From Rhodeus uyekii (taxonomy: Eukaryota > Chordata > Actinopteri > Cypriniformes > Acheilognathidae): a stretch of DNA of 64,000 bases. Shown one piece after another: positions 1 through 12,110 of the stretch. The notes under the pieces are model-generated. The model was not told where the DNA came from. It made no database searches and was given only the letters and a program-made list of their open reading frames with translations. The stretch covers positions 2,756,001-2,820,000 of the forward strand of contig JAWRVZ010000004.1 of NCBI GenBank assembly GCA_037043235.1. Direction: 5' to 3'. Position numbers and translations under genes: made by a program. Position 1 is the first letter of the stretch, and each line of letters starts with the position of its first letter.

Positions 1-105
1 ATCGCCAAGGTCATGGGTTCGATTCCCAAGGAAAGCAAGAACCGATTAGAATGCAATGTAAGTCACTGGATAAAAGCACCTGCCAAATGCATAATGGAAT
101 ATTTC
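1..105 (+). mobile_element. tRNA-derived SINE, 5'-truncated by the window edge
   Basis: The window opens inside a SINE. A B-box-like stretch (GGTTCGATTCC near 18-28) is followed by the linker AAGCAAGAACCGATT and a tail ending in CTGCCAAATGCATAA. The same body and tail recur at 14335-14489, 56057-56156 and, reversed, at 62517-62645, which shows that this is a dispersed family. The tail resembles the shared 3' tail of fish SINEs mobilised by L2-type LINEs; that link is from general knowledge. It is a relic with no promoter half in view. Confidence 0.8.
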
Positions 106-2359
106 ATTAATTGAGATCCAATGTCATTGAAACGTTCCCTTGATGTTTCTGCTCAGTGTATACATGCAGAGAGAATCAATAACCTGCCGCCTTTTGCCTT
201 ATTTTTTTTTTCTCCAGAATATGGTAAGAAAAGGCATAGGGAGAACTATATATATATTTTTATGCCAATTGTACAATAAAAATAACTTGATTATGATTAA
301 ACAAATTAACAGTCTGTGCTTCCAAAGATACCATGACTGTAAAAGTTTATTTTTGTATGTTTTGCCACACTGTTTGATGGGTAAGATATATCAGAAATGT
401 TTTTTATTTACAAATACTTTAAAAACTTATCATATAATGCTTAAACATATCCTGGTATGTCACATAACCTCCTTTCTGGAATACCCCCCATAGCATTAGT
501 CCCAGCTGTCCACAACAACTTTATCTTATTCTCTGATTTTTGCAGAATCAAATTTTCTCTCATGACTCGAGATGTATTTACTTTAGAGGAAAAACTCTAC
601 TGTACAATTTTATCTTCAGCAGGAGTTGGCGAGGCCTTTAGAAGTGAAGATGGATGATATCTGGCTCAGATTTGCCCTTGCTAGTCGTTGGGTGGTACGT
701 TTAGCATCTGTGGTCCCTCTTCAGGAGGCAGGAAAGAGATTATTAATGAATTTCCTTTAAAGCACGAGGGAAGAGGAAGGTTGTGCTGATGCTGCCGTGC
801 AGACCTTCCCTCCGGCTCCTGCCACTGGCAAATTACTGGCCGCCGCCTTTGCACTTTTCAAAATCAACTTCCGTCATCCAGACAAGGAGATAATGATCTT
901 CCTTTATTTGCTAACGTTGTCTCTTTTCAGAGGTTAGCACAGCACACTAGAGATTTTACCTCTGTTTTTTTTCTTTTCTCTTTTTACTTCGTTCTCTCTT
1001 GTGCCCTCAAGTCTTCTGTGACTGTCTATTTGTGGTAGTGAAGTTTGTTTTGCCATTGCACCACTATTATTTGTCCCTCAGAGACAGCTGTGAAATCTGG
1101 AATAGAGAGGTTCACGCAGCTTGTCATAAACAGCCACTAAACTCTTAAGTAAGGGATAATGTACAGTCAGCTGACGGTTATTGCAAAATAACCCCCAACA
1201 GTCAAATTAGGACCCCATTGTGAAGCGAAGGTGTTTTTTTATCATCCTAAAGGGGTTTATTTTGCACAAATGACTGTCTGACTGTGCATTAACACTTTTA
1301 TTTCATTACTTTCCAATCAGAAATAAGTAAATGGACATGAAATATTGAAATTATAATGTCAGGGAAAAAAGTTCTGCAGCTATGTTCTATTTTAATACTT
1401 TTTAAAGTATAATTTATTCCTGTGATGGCAAAGTTGAATTACTCTATTCAAACTAAAAACAGTCATTATATCAAAATATTTGAGAACACTGAATGTCACG
1501 ACTGACCAATCACAATCAATTATCCTAGAGAGACATATAATATGAATTGTTAATAGATATCATTGATTTCTACATTTTGTTTACAAATCCACATTTATTC
1601 GTATCATGACAGTATTTTGTTTGCCAGAAACCATTTCTATATTTAAAATGTTTTTCTCTTGCTTCCGAAACGTCCATCTTCACAAACACAGCTAAAAAGG
1701 CAATGAAAAAAAGAAATGAAGTATGGATGTTGCAGTTCTTCTGTTCTGGAGGTAACTGAGGGTTTGCTGTGAGATTTAAATGCAATGCAATTCATTATTC
1801 ATCCCTTTTACAGGTGTGAATCTTCACTTTCTTATGCAGCCTTGTAAAACAAGCTACTGCGGCATTTGTCGTCTTCACAGTTTCCCTTCAGGCTGCCTGT
1901 AGGAATCGTTCACTTGGGAGCTCACATATAGGACTCATCCTAAGTTCACGGTCAGAGTTTCACTTTAATAACTTGATAGAATGTCTTTCGAAAAGTTACT
2001 AATCATTTCATGAAATTTCCATTGATTGTTGTCATTTTTCACTGTTGAAATCTAAAATTTTTAGTGCTTGCCAAGGCAAATCTATCATCTTTGTGCAGGC
2101 TAAAACCTTGCAAAATAGCCATTTGAAACATAAAAAAATTAACATTTTCATACTAGGTGGCAAAAAAGAGCATTTTGTCAATGCACTAATACTTTTAAAT
2201 GCCTTTATAAAAGGTGTATGTGCAGCATATATCAGCAGGGACTAACTAGTACAAACACTGACCCGTATCCAAGGAAAGTAATGCAAACGTTTGCAACACA
2301 ATATTTCCCATAAGTAACAGAATCAGTTACCTTTTAGAGAGTTATCCAATTTTTTAGTG
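106..2359. other. intergenic, no gene seen
   Basis: Only short chance reading frames occur here, none with a recognisable protein or splice-linked continuation. A short piece near 1405-1445 (TTTATTCCTGTGATGGCAAA) matches the start of the repeat at 57490-57725, so part of this stretch is an eroded copy of that family. The rest is AT-rich DNA with nothing I can name. Confidence 0.6.
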
Positions 2360-3015
2360 CAGTGATCCCTCATTTATTGCGGTTAATGTGGACCGGAACC
2401 CCCGGAATAGGTGAAAATCCACAAAGTAGGATCAGCCAATCAGCTCACGGGATACATCCACTTGTGCTCTCATTGGTCGATCTCGCTGGGAACCAATCAC
2501 GTGTCTTGTCTGAGTGCCGGTGTGTGTACAAAACCTCTGAGAGAGTTTTTCTCTTTGTCTGGCATCCTGAGAACAGTGTTGCCAACTTAGCGCTATATTT
2601 AGCGCCTTCTCAGACCATTTTCCAAATCCAAATTTTCAAATTTTCCAAAAATCGACAAGCGACAAATCTAGCGACTTTATCTGGAGCTCTGCACACCTCC
2701 CCCTGTCGACAGGATGATCGATCCGAAACCCCCCTCCTCAGTTGGGGACCACTGTGGTAATTTACTCATGACGTCTCCTAGCGACATTTAGCGACTTTTT
2801 GGACAGGCTCTAGCGACTTTGAGTTGGCAATACTGCCTGAGAAACCGTTTCTCTTGCATCATGATGAAGCAACGCTGCTTTCCGCAATACAGCTGCCGAT
2901 ATGGCGGTATTTTTGAATTTTTTTTTTTTCGATGAATATTTTTGAAATATCCGAGAGAGATTAGTAATTATACCCAACACTGCTAGTAAAAATCCCCAAA
3001 ATGCACTAAAAACCT
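2360..3015 (+). repeat. CAGTGATCCCTC-family nonautonomous DNA element, interrupted copy
   Basis: The left end CAGTGATCCCTCATTTATTG and the following roughly 210 bp match, reversed, the right half of the element at 28933-29288, including the segment around AGTAGGATCAGCCAATCAGC. At 2574 the element is broken by a separate hAT insertion and resumes at 2844 (GAAACCGTTTCTC side). The far end is eroded: similarity fades after GATGAATATTTTTGAAA near 2945, and no matching right terminus is visible, so the right boundary is approximate. Confidence 0.75.
2574..2835. mobile_element. Short hAT-type nonautonomous element nested in another repeat
   Basis: The 262-bp element begins CAGTGTTGCCAACT and ends AGTTGGCAATACTG, an inverted terminal repeat with one mismatch. 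It is flanked on both sides by the 8-bp direct repeat CCTGAGAA (2566-2573 and 2836-2843). An 8-bp duplication with CA...TG ends is the signature of the hAT superfamily. The inside is rich in AGCGACTTT-like words and encodes nothing. It landed inside the CAGTGATCCCTC repeat, so it is the younger of the two. Confidence 0.9.
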
Positions 3016-3029
3016 TGGAGAAAACCTTA

Positions 3030-3345
3030 AAGTGATGGTTCAACCAAAAATTTAAATTGTCATTTACTCACCCTCAAGTTATTCGAAACCTGTTTGAATT
3101 TCTTTCTAAACTAAACAGTCGACAGGCCCCAATGACTTCCATAGATTTTTTTTTTCTCTCCATACTATTGAAATCAATGGGGCTTATCAAACAATGTAGA
3201 TCAGACCTTCTGAATGATAACAGAAGTTGCGGTAATCTTTTCTTATATGCGAGTGAAACGGCTTCTTTCTGTTTTGAATTCATTTGGATGGTTGTTGTTT
3301 GCTATTTCTGTGATTTCATGTAAGTGACAGGTTGTCCTGCCCTAA
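3030..3345. repeat. Fragments of dispersed terminal-repeat families
   Basis: Positions 3028-3110 (TTAAAGTGATGGTTCAACC, then a stretch containing ACTCACCCTCAAG) match one end of the complete element at 40229-40548. Positions 3260-3345 resemble 59130-59205 (a stretch ending in TCATGTGAGTGACAGTTTG at the latter site). Both are partial and noncoding. Confidence 0.65.
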
Positions 3346-4459
3346 CGCCTCAAACACTTAATAGGAGAAGATAGAGTTTTAAAGATTATGAGAGCACATG
3401 AATTTTAAAAATGATGTGCAAAGATGAATAATTTATAATAAATAATGCAAAATTTCATTTAAAAAGTGGGAACTGTCAGTTTAGATTTTATGGTGAATTT
3501 AATAGCCACTCAAGACTAAACTGAATTGCATTGTAAGGGCGTGAGAGTCCAATCCCCAGAGAATTGTCTAGGAACGTGACAATGAGCATGCTTTTAAGCT
3601 TAAAATGAGATTGCAATTAAACAAATGAGACAAGACACCTGCTGAGTGACAGCCTGCCTCAGGTATGTGAAAGGGAAGGTCTTATTAAGATCATGACACT
3701 CGCTGACACTCTCCTAATTGCCTTTTTGTCCCTCATCACACACACATACACCCTCTTTCACTGTAAGTGTGGCTCCTTTCCAAAATTCACTCAATGATCA
3801 GAAGAGCTGTTAATTTTTTCTGAGCTCGTTCAGAAACCTTCATTAACACTCCCCTGTTGCACACCGCCCCTGGGGGTGGGGCATGATGGGCAGGCTCATG
3901 AATATTAATTAGAAATATACAGAGACATTTGGCTCCTTAGTGTTGCATCCTGCATCTGGGAGGTCAGGGCATCAGGATGTGAAATAGGTGTTGGACATTC
4001 TCCCTAAATAATGCATGAAAGTATTTTGAAAGGTTTGTGCTAGCCTTTACTGTTGTGGAGTGCCCTTGCACACTAAAAATCAAGCATGCTTGCTAAAGAC
4101 CTCTGTAAATGCAGTGCCGCATAGTCATCATCAGTGCCTGTGAAATCAGCATATTGTATGAGTGAATAACAGAGTGAACAGTATTATCAGCGGAGAAAGG
4201 TCAGAGCTTTTGACTAAACAACAAGGTCTGGTCCACATTGGAACTTATTCTGGTCAAGAGCCACTGCATTATACAGGAAGAGAACATGTTTATGCATGTA
4301 TATGTATATGTGTGCGTCTATGCCAAACAACACCCTTATTGCTTACCTAAATGACACATTTTAAATCAATAAAACCATGATACTGGTTACAGAGGCTTAA
4401 AAACTGGATGAGAAAATACTCCACAGTAATAATGTTAATAGTAATGCCGATATAATGTA
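3346..4459. other. intergenic, no gene seen
   Basis: There is no coding evidence. The stretch 3630-3990 lacks the common repeats of this window and has more balanced base composition than its surroundings. It includes CTCATGAATATTAATTAG at 3896-3913, whose reverse complement largely recurs upstream of CNGA3 near 37651. It could be a conserved noncoding element, but this cannot be judged from one sequence. Confidence 0.45.
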
Positions 4460-5683
4460 CACTCACCTGAAGGATTATTAGGAACAGCATACTAATACTG
4501 TGTTTGATACTAATACTAATACTTTCGGCTTCAGAACTGCCTTAATTCTGCGTGGCATTGATTCAACAGGGTGCTAAAAGCATTCTTTAGAAATGTTGGC
4601 TCATATTGATTGGATGGCATCTTGCAGTTGATGGGGATTTGTGGGATGCACATCCAGGGCATGAAGCTCCCGTTCCACCACATCCCAAAGATGCTCTATT
4701 GGGTTGAGATCTGGTGACTGTGGGGCCATTTTAATACAGTGAACTCATTGTCATGTTCAAGAAACCAATTTATAATGATTCGAGCTTTGTGACATGATGC
4801 ATTATCCTGCTGGAAGTAGCATCAGAGGATGGGTACATGGTGGTCATAAAGGGATGGACATGGTCAGAAACAATGCTCAGGTAGGCCGTGGCATTTAAAC
4901 GATGCCCAATTGCCACTAAGGGGCCTAAGGTGTGCCAAGAAAACATCCTCCACACCATTACACCACCACCACCAGCCTGCACAGTGGTAACAATACATGA
5001 TGGATCAATGTTCTTATTCTATTTATGCCAAATTCTGACTCTACCATCTGAATGTCTCAACAGAAATTGAGACTTGTCAGACCAGGCAACATTTTTCCTG
5101 TCTTCAACTGTCCAATTTTGGTGAGCTTGTGCAAATTGTAGCCTCTATTTCCTATTTACCACTGAGTGGTACCCGGTGGGGTCTTCTGCTGTTGTAGCCC
5201 ATCCGCCTCAAGGTTGTGCGTGTTATGGCTTCACAAATGCTTTGCTGCATACCTCGGTTGTGACGAGTGGTTATTTCAGTCAAAGTTGCTCTTCTATCAG
5301 CTTGAATCAGTCGGCCCATTCTCCTCTGACCTCTAGCATCAACAAGGCATTTTCGCCCACAGGACTGCCGCATACTGGATGTTTTTCCCTTTTCACACCA
5401 TTCTTTGTAAACCCTAGAAATGGTTGTGTGTGAAAATCCCAGTAACTGAGCAGATTGTGAAATACTGAGACCGGACCCGTCTGGCACCAACAACCATGCC
5501 ACGCTCAAAATTGCTTAAATCACCTTTCTTTCCCATTCTGACATTCAGTTTGGAGTTCAGGAGATTGTCCTGACCAGGACCAACCCCTAAATGCATTGAA
5601 GCAACTGCCATGTGATTGGTTGATTAGAAAATTGCATTAATGAGAAATTGAACATGTGTTCCTAATAATCCTTTAGGTGAGTA
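4460..5683 (-). mobile_element. Tc1/mariner transposon, dead copy (about 1.2 kb)
   Basis: The ends are inverted repeats (CACTCACCTGAAGGATTATT at the left, AATAATCCTTTAGGTGAGTA at the right) flanked by TA on both sides, as expected for Tc1. On the - strand the transposase is present in pieces. The helix-turn-helix part, with the words SISQSAQLLGFS and TISRVYKEW, lies in 5152-5508. The catalytic part (GGGVMVWRMFSW) is in 4770-4982. The true N-terminal frame (GKKGDLSNFERGMVVGA) lies in 5414-5611, so a frameshift separates it from the rest near 5480-5500. Further breaks leave no full ORF. It could only have moved with transposase supplied in trans. Confidence 0.93.
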
Positions 5684-5685
5684 TA

Positions 5686-7936
5686 TAATATTAATGATAA
5701 TATACACTACTTTCCAAGCAGAGGAGAAAATTGCAGAATCTTTTGTTTGAACACTTATATATAATTCTGCACTAAACACACTTCAGTCATCGCAAACCAC
5801 ATTCCTTACATGCTAGCTGAGTCAGAGTTTTCAAGGACAGCATATAAAGTCTACCGTCATCATTTGCTGACTGTTTAACTCCAGCTTAGCATCTGTTTTT
5901 TGCCCTTGCGAGTCTCATGAGTTGTTTTACATGCTAAGTTTGCATTTGCTGTACTCCCTTTACATCAGATGGTTCATGAAATTAACTGAACAAGTTGTAA
6001 CACCATCTGTTAAAAATGATTTGCCCATTTTTGTCATGCTTTTCATTTGATACTGTATTTTATTATTTTAGTACCAGCAGTTCCATGTTTATACAAATAC
6101 TACATTGATAAAGGTTATGCAACATCTATACAGAATTTCACAACTCAATACACTCTCTATTTAAGAATAACAATATATAAGCAATAGCTGAACAAACACA
6201 TACAGCTAAAATTAATTATGCCTACCATTTTTTTGGTTCTTTCTTTGTTTAAAAAAAACTAATTAAATTTAAAAGAGAACAATGACTCTTGAGCAGACAC
6301 TGAGTAAAGGAATGTGGGCATTATAAGGCATGAGTGAGATTACAGAGACTCCCAGTGTTCAACTGCGTAACAGCAGAAACACCAGCGTTTGATGAAATAT
6401 GCAAAGGCATCACTTCACTCTTCAAGCACACTGCATTCAACATGCTCTGTATATCTATTCGTTTTGTTCGCTATAAATTCAGTTGTGGTCATAGATCACA
6501 GCAGCGGCCAGCAATAATTCATCTATATGTGATTTAATATACCATGCTGTTAGTCTGCTTTTTTTTTATGAAGATATCTGTCTTTGAGCATGTGTATGAG
6601 CCGAGGCTCACATCAGGGTTCAGTAGTCCTCACTTCTTTCATAACTCAAATCTTATGATTTGTGTCTTTGATTTAAAGTCTTCTTCCTCACAGCCACAAA
6701 TACCAATGGCAGCTGGCACAGTGAATGAACGACTCCATTTCCAATTCAATACAATTACAGAATAATGACACTCTCAAGGTCACATGGGAAATGTGTACAT
6801 CAGCTAGATTTTTTTTTTTTAAATAAATCTATTTTAGAGCTAGACTCAAGTCAATATGTTCTTACATGAGATGATAAACAAAATTCAGAGTGTAATAAAT
6901 TGAGTGAATGTGATATATCGCAAGTATGGAGCTCATGAATATCAGTGAATGTTTCTTAGGGTGGGTTGGTTTTTGAAAGTGAATGTTTATGTTGACAAAA
7001 TGTATCCAGCTCTAAAAATATCATACATGTTGGTGAAATATCAATGTAAATAACTCGGCTAAATATTAGCCATGAATTATTACATTTAAAGTGTAAGGTA
7101 AAATTGTGCCATTGTCTCAAGAAAGTGTAATAGTGAGCTTTGGCAGTAAGTACTAATACAAATTATTTTGCTAAAGGACAACATTCTTATAAAACATGTA
7201 TTTATGAAAATGGGGAAAATATGCGACAAAATGTTTAAAAGGTGGAAATTCTCTCTCGTTTATTTTTATCTTTTTATTTTTATTTTAGAAAGTCGTGAAC
7301 CCTTTTCACAGACTGTGATGATGCATTTTCACGGTCTTTTAACAGAGAATCCCAGAAATGTGAAAAGGGTCAACTGTTCACGTATTCCCCGATGATTCAA
7401 CTTGCTCTTTGACATGCCACAGCTTACTCTATAGGCCTGTGTTATAGACGATTTCTTCTCATTTCATTTATAGCAGGCGTCCTGAAATATAATTAAACGC
7501 ATTAGTTTTACCTCATTTCCCCTTGCCAAGAGGATAATTTAAGTAAAAAGTGTCACTGCTTACCCAGTATTAACACAGGCAAGAAACGCATAAAGAATCA
7601 ACACTTTGTGTTTTTTTTTTCTTCTCGCTCAGTTGATTACAACAACAGTATCATTCTGCCTTTGAAAAAGGTCATGTGCTGATCTTAGCAAAGTTGTTTG
7701 CCCATTAGGCCTTTGAGAGTCTGACTTTGATGGCTTTCGTCCAAGATTAAAATGAATTAAGACAGAATGGCTCAGGGGCTGGCTGATTGATGAGCGTTTC
7801 TTCGTCAGTGCCATTTAACCAGATTTTAAAGCTGATGAGAAGGAAAGCATTGAGCGATGAACTATCATGTGCATACTAAAGACTGCTGCTGTTAAAGAGT
7901 TCCTCACTGCTTCTGCTTGAACAATAGCTATGCATT
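5686..7936. other. intergenic, no gene seen
   Basis: This is AT-rich DNA with short chance reading frames only. I see no splice-linked protein homology, no RNA gene and no repeat that I can delimit. Confidence 0.55.
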
Positions 7937-8602
7937 ACCGTATTTTCCCGCATATAACCCGCAGACGCAGGTAATCTGCACCATTATATAGCCCGCGGGT
8001 TTTGGGGTTCTGTGCAAAAATCGCTGGTATAACCCGCACCTTTATATAACCCGCACCCATAGATTGATGAACTTTTTTGTGTAAGTTCACATTTCGAATT
8101 TCGAATGTTGTTTGCATGACGTAAATTATCCATAACTGTTCAGGCTCGGCACACAGTGCTTGTGATCGAAATTCACAAAAAAAAAAAAAACACAAGTCAA
8201 AATCAAAACAAAAAGAAAAAGTAGTCTCTCCCGCAGTGCAGCAGCACGTCCCTTAAGAAGCGTATTCTACAGGTGTTGATCATCAGATGAGATGAGAAGA
8301 GCACGCCCTCATGGCAGCACAGCCAATCACGTCTTCTTGTATGATTGACAGGTCAGACAGCCTATCAGCGCAAGCTGTCAGAGTGATAGTACAAGTGCCA
8401 GAGACAACAACCCTCGCAAGAAAGAAAAACAGGAAGAAAATACCACAAACAAACCTTACATCCTTAGGGACGTAACAAATATACTGAAATATTATTACGT
8501 GTAAAATTTGTAATATAGCCCGCACCCTTATATAACCCGCACACCCCTGCGGGGTTTGTAAAATCTGGTATAACCCACTGGTTATATGCAGGAAAATACG
8601 GT
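7937..8602. mobile_element. ACCGTATTTTCC terminal-repeat element, copy 1
   Basis: This 666-bp unit begins ACCGTATTTTCCCGCATATA and ends with the near-exact complement (TATGCAGGAAAATACGGT). Near both ends it carries several direct copies of the word TATAACCCGCAC. The middle is noncoding and matches, in reverse orientation, the element at 25074-25710 (for example AGAGACAACAACCCTCGC here). It is a nonautonomous DNA element. The target duplication is unclear because TTA/TAA could be part of the terminus, so I do not assign a superfamily. Confidence 0.85.
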
Positions 8603-11600
8603 AACTTATTACTCTAATGATTAGAACTCAATGATTATACCAAAGACTTGCTGTTCTGATTACGGATAAACCAGTGTAACCACACCAACCATTTTTGAAC
8701 TCTGATTGGGTTGTGTGGATTGCTTTATTTTATGAACAGCTGTGCTATTTCTTTGAACCTCACACTCTGCTCATACTGATGGAATTTAAAATCAGTGAAG
8801 ATTGTAATGTGTAAATAGACGTGAAACCTCCAACACTATATTGGCCAGTTTTTCAGTTTCATTGTCCAACCTCCGACGTAAAGGCTATAGCAACTTCCGT
8901 TTTATGGCAACTTGAAGTGCAGTTATTCTGAGGTTTCAGCAAGGGAAAAAAGGAGTGATGTTGCTTGAAGTGTTCATGCATAATTTGTCATGTTCAGGTA
9001 TCAAATGTCAATTAAGCCATGCTGAGAACACTATAAAGCAGCTTTTAGTATCCCACCAAATGAATTGTGATGATGTCTACAAGTATATCTGTTCTGAGAC
9101 TGGGCAAAATGTATTTTCGCTGCAATCACTCAAGCGAATGCCTGCTACCGGTCATTTTAGAAGATGCAATTACAACCTAATCAGGAACACGTATTTATGG
9201 ATTTTGTCAGGAAGACAAAATCCATTTAAATTATAGCAAAAGCACTGGCTGCTTAAAAACACTAAACTTGAAGTAATGCATTTGCTCTAACAAAAACAAA
9301 AAAGCAAGAAGGGTTTGTTGTTGATGCATGCTTGCCAATAAATAAAACTGCTGTCCTTCAGAGCCTCATTCTTACATTTTGATTTTGATTTTGCTTGGTT
9401 TTTGTTTTTGTTTTTTTGCTCTGTGTGAAAAAAGACTGAACAAAACTGGTAAAGAAGTGTGTAAATGATGCAAATTTTACAACGCCTTTAAGGACAACTG
9501 AGCGGAAATACGTTTATAGGTTTGTCTATTTTTTTAAGTACTGACATCTTAAGAATTCAGTTGTCACACTGTGAAGAAAATGCAGAAACATTCTCCAGCA
9601 CTTATTTTGTATCTGCTCTCTATAATTTCAAAGTGATTTCCAAGTCCAGCGATAGCAGCTAACATTGTTCCTAAAGCTGCAGTTTATCACCCTGTTAAAC
9701 AGGCCTGCTGAAAAGGTCACAAGGAGCAAGGCGATGAGGGAACCGTTATAAGACTGGACCTTCTTGCTCTTCCAAAGGTCAATGGAAACATAATCCTTAT
9801 GCATTTTAAGCATGGAGGGAGAGGAAGATTGAGCCCTAAGGGGAATTTCTATAATGGTCAATGGGAGTGGGTTTTCATCATTGTCCTCTTCTCCTCTCAT
9901 CACATGCTAGCTTGTCCTACACAGCTGGCCAGATTAGAAGCCCAACCAATAGACTGTGTAATTGGTTTAGTTTTATTTTCCTGCTTAACTGACATATGTT
10001 TATTATTAATATGTATCTCATTTAAGCTATATTTAATCAAATAATATGATTTTTATTTGATCAAATACATTTTAAATAAAATTTGAATTGATAATCAATC
10101 AAATTAACTTTCATATAAATAATAATAAATATAAATCATATAAATAATATTCATATAAATATATTATATTATATTATAATTGTATTATATTGGCCAGAGT
10201 GGTGGTCTAAAATGTGTGTGTTTGCATGTTGAAGTGATTCATGAAAATGACAATAATATGTAGCAAATTAAAACTGTAGATTTTGTCCATTAATAAATTA
10301 TTTTTTTATTATTTAAAATGTAGATTAACATATTCCCTAATATCTTAACTTACCCCTTGACAAACTGTTGTATTTCCTTTGGTAACAAACTTCCTATTTG
10401 ATATACATTTGTTTTGGGTTTATTTTTTTTTTTCATTTGAAAATAAATCTATAATATTTACATAAATATCTATTCAACCGATTATTACTTAAATAACTAA
10501 ATATAGCGCACTGTTCCATTTCACAAAGAAGAGATCTTATCTTTTGACAAGTTGATGGAGAAATCACCTCAGCTGTTACAACAATGTTTGCTTCCATTTG
10601 TTCAGTCATCACACTTGCTGCAAATCCAGTTTGCTCTTAGTCGTTTATGTGTGTTGCTCAAGGGTACAGCTTGGAAGATTGATGCTATTTACACACATGG
10701 ACAAGGAAAGGAAAGAACCCCTCAGACATTGACAATTCACTTAGTGTTTGTTTATTGGTTTGTAGGAGCTATAATGTCTCTTTCCCTTTGAAATTAAATC
10801 ATTCAAGGTATGTAGCATTCATTCTTTTTTTCCAGAATTTTCCCCCAACATTCACAAATCTAATTCTTCATTGCATAGCAAAGTCATAAATTAGACCTCT
10901 GGTATTTGAAAAGTCTGCAGGAGTGAAAACTAAATGAATAGATAAAGGATAGTGGTGCACTTATTTATTAATTTATTTTCTTTAGTGTGAAGACAAACCA
11001 TTCTGATGAGATCAGTTTTTCATAAAGTGCTTCTTAAAACTTTCAAACATATATGTGTTCTTGGGAATACATTATAAATCTGGATTAAAATAAATCTGTC
11101 AAAAGATTTTGCATTTCCAACCCCACAAATCAATGCGTTCAACATGGCCTCATCACCTCGTGCTCTAAATCCTGCCATCAGTCAGAAAAGACAACACAAC
11201 ATGACCAGAGACCTTGATTGCACATCAGCTGTGAGAACGTATTTCTCAGCGCAGTCCCTGTGGAGATTTGTGTACTTACTCTTGGCTGAAATGAACCCTT
11301 GGATAGCATGTAAAATGGACTATTTGTTTGTCAATGACTCTATTTCACTGGTAGAGCTTGTTTATGTTCTGCAGTGAGTGTCCCAAGGCTTTGGCACTTT
11401 TCAATCTCACAAAAGGGCCTGAAGTGTTCTGGGCTTCATCTTTCTCCTGTGGGCTTAAGCTTTACGTGGCCAACCTGGCCAAGGGCTTATGGTTTAAAAA
11501 CTCCAAGCCATCACTAGTTACTAACTTCAGAAATACATCTAGTTTGAAAGTTTGGAGGTTTTTTTATGTTCTTGAAAGGAAATGTCTCACTAATAAAACA

Positions 11601-11639
11601 ACTGATTGCTATTTAACATATCTTAAAATTAAATTTATT
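8603..11639. other. intergenic, no gene seen
   Basis: The stretch 10030-10200 is extremely AT-rich. The stretch 9620-9960 is comparatively GC-balanced and free of the window's common repeats, so it is a candidate for cross-species comparison, but no coding evidence supports a gene. The rest shows nothing I can name. Confidence 0.5.
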
Positions 11640-12110
11640 CCTGGAATGCTGAATTTTCAGCATCACTACTACAGTCATCAGTGTCACATGATCCTTCAGA
11701 AATCATTCTAATATGCTGATTTTGTGCTCAAGAAATATTTCTTATTAATGTCAATGCTGAAAACACCAAGATTCTTTGATGAATATAAAGCTCAAAAGAA
11801 CACTGTTTATTGAAAATAGAAATCTATAGATGTCATATAAAAGCCTTTATAGACACATCTGATCAGTTTCTGAAGTATTACATTTAAAAAATTAAAAAAT
11901 CATACTTACTCCAAACTTTTGAACAGAACTATATCAGCAGTTTCTACAAAATCAGTTTGCTTGCAACAAAAAAGAAGAAAAGAAGGGATGTTTCTTGAGT
12001 GACAGATCAGTATATTAGAATGATTTCTGAAGAATCATGTGACACTGAAGACTGGAGTAATGATCAGAGGAATAAATTAGATTTGAAAACAGTTCTATTT
12101 ACATTTTAAT
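11640..12110. repeat. Two pieces of a recurrent noncoding repeat in inverted order
   Basis: Positions 11640-11935 (+) carry the core words TGCTGAATTTTCAGCATCA and TGATCCTTCAGAAATCATTC and end in CTCCAAACTTTTGAACAGA. The smaller piece at about 12010-12075 is the same family on the other strand (GAATGATTTCTGAAGAATCA). Other copies lie at 23360-23760, 29450-29845 (reversed), 35078-35425 and 57490-57725. Confidence 0.85.
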
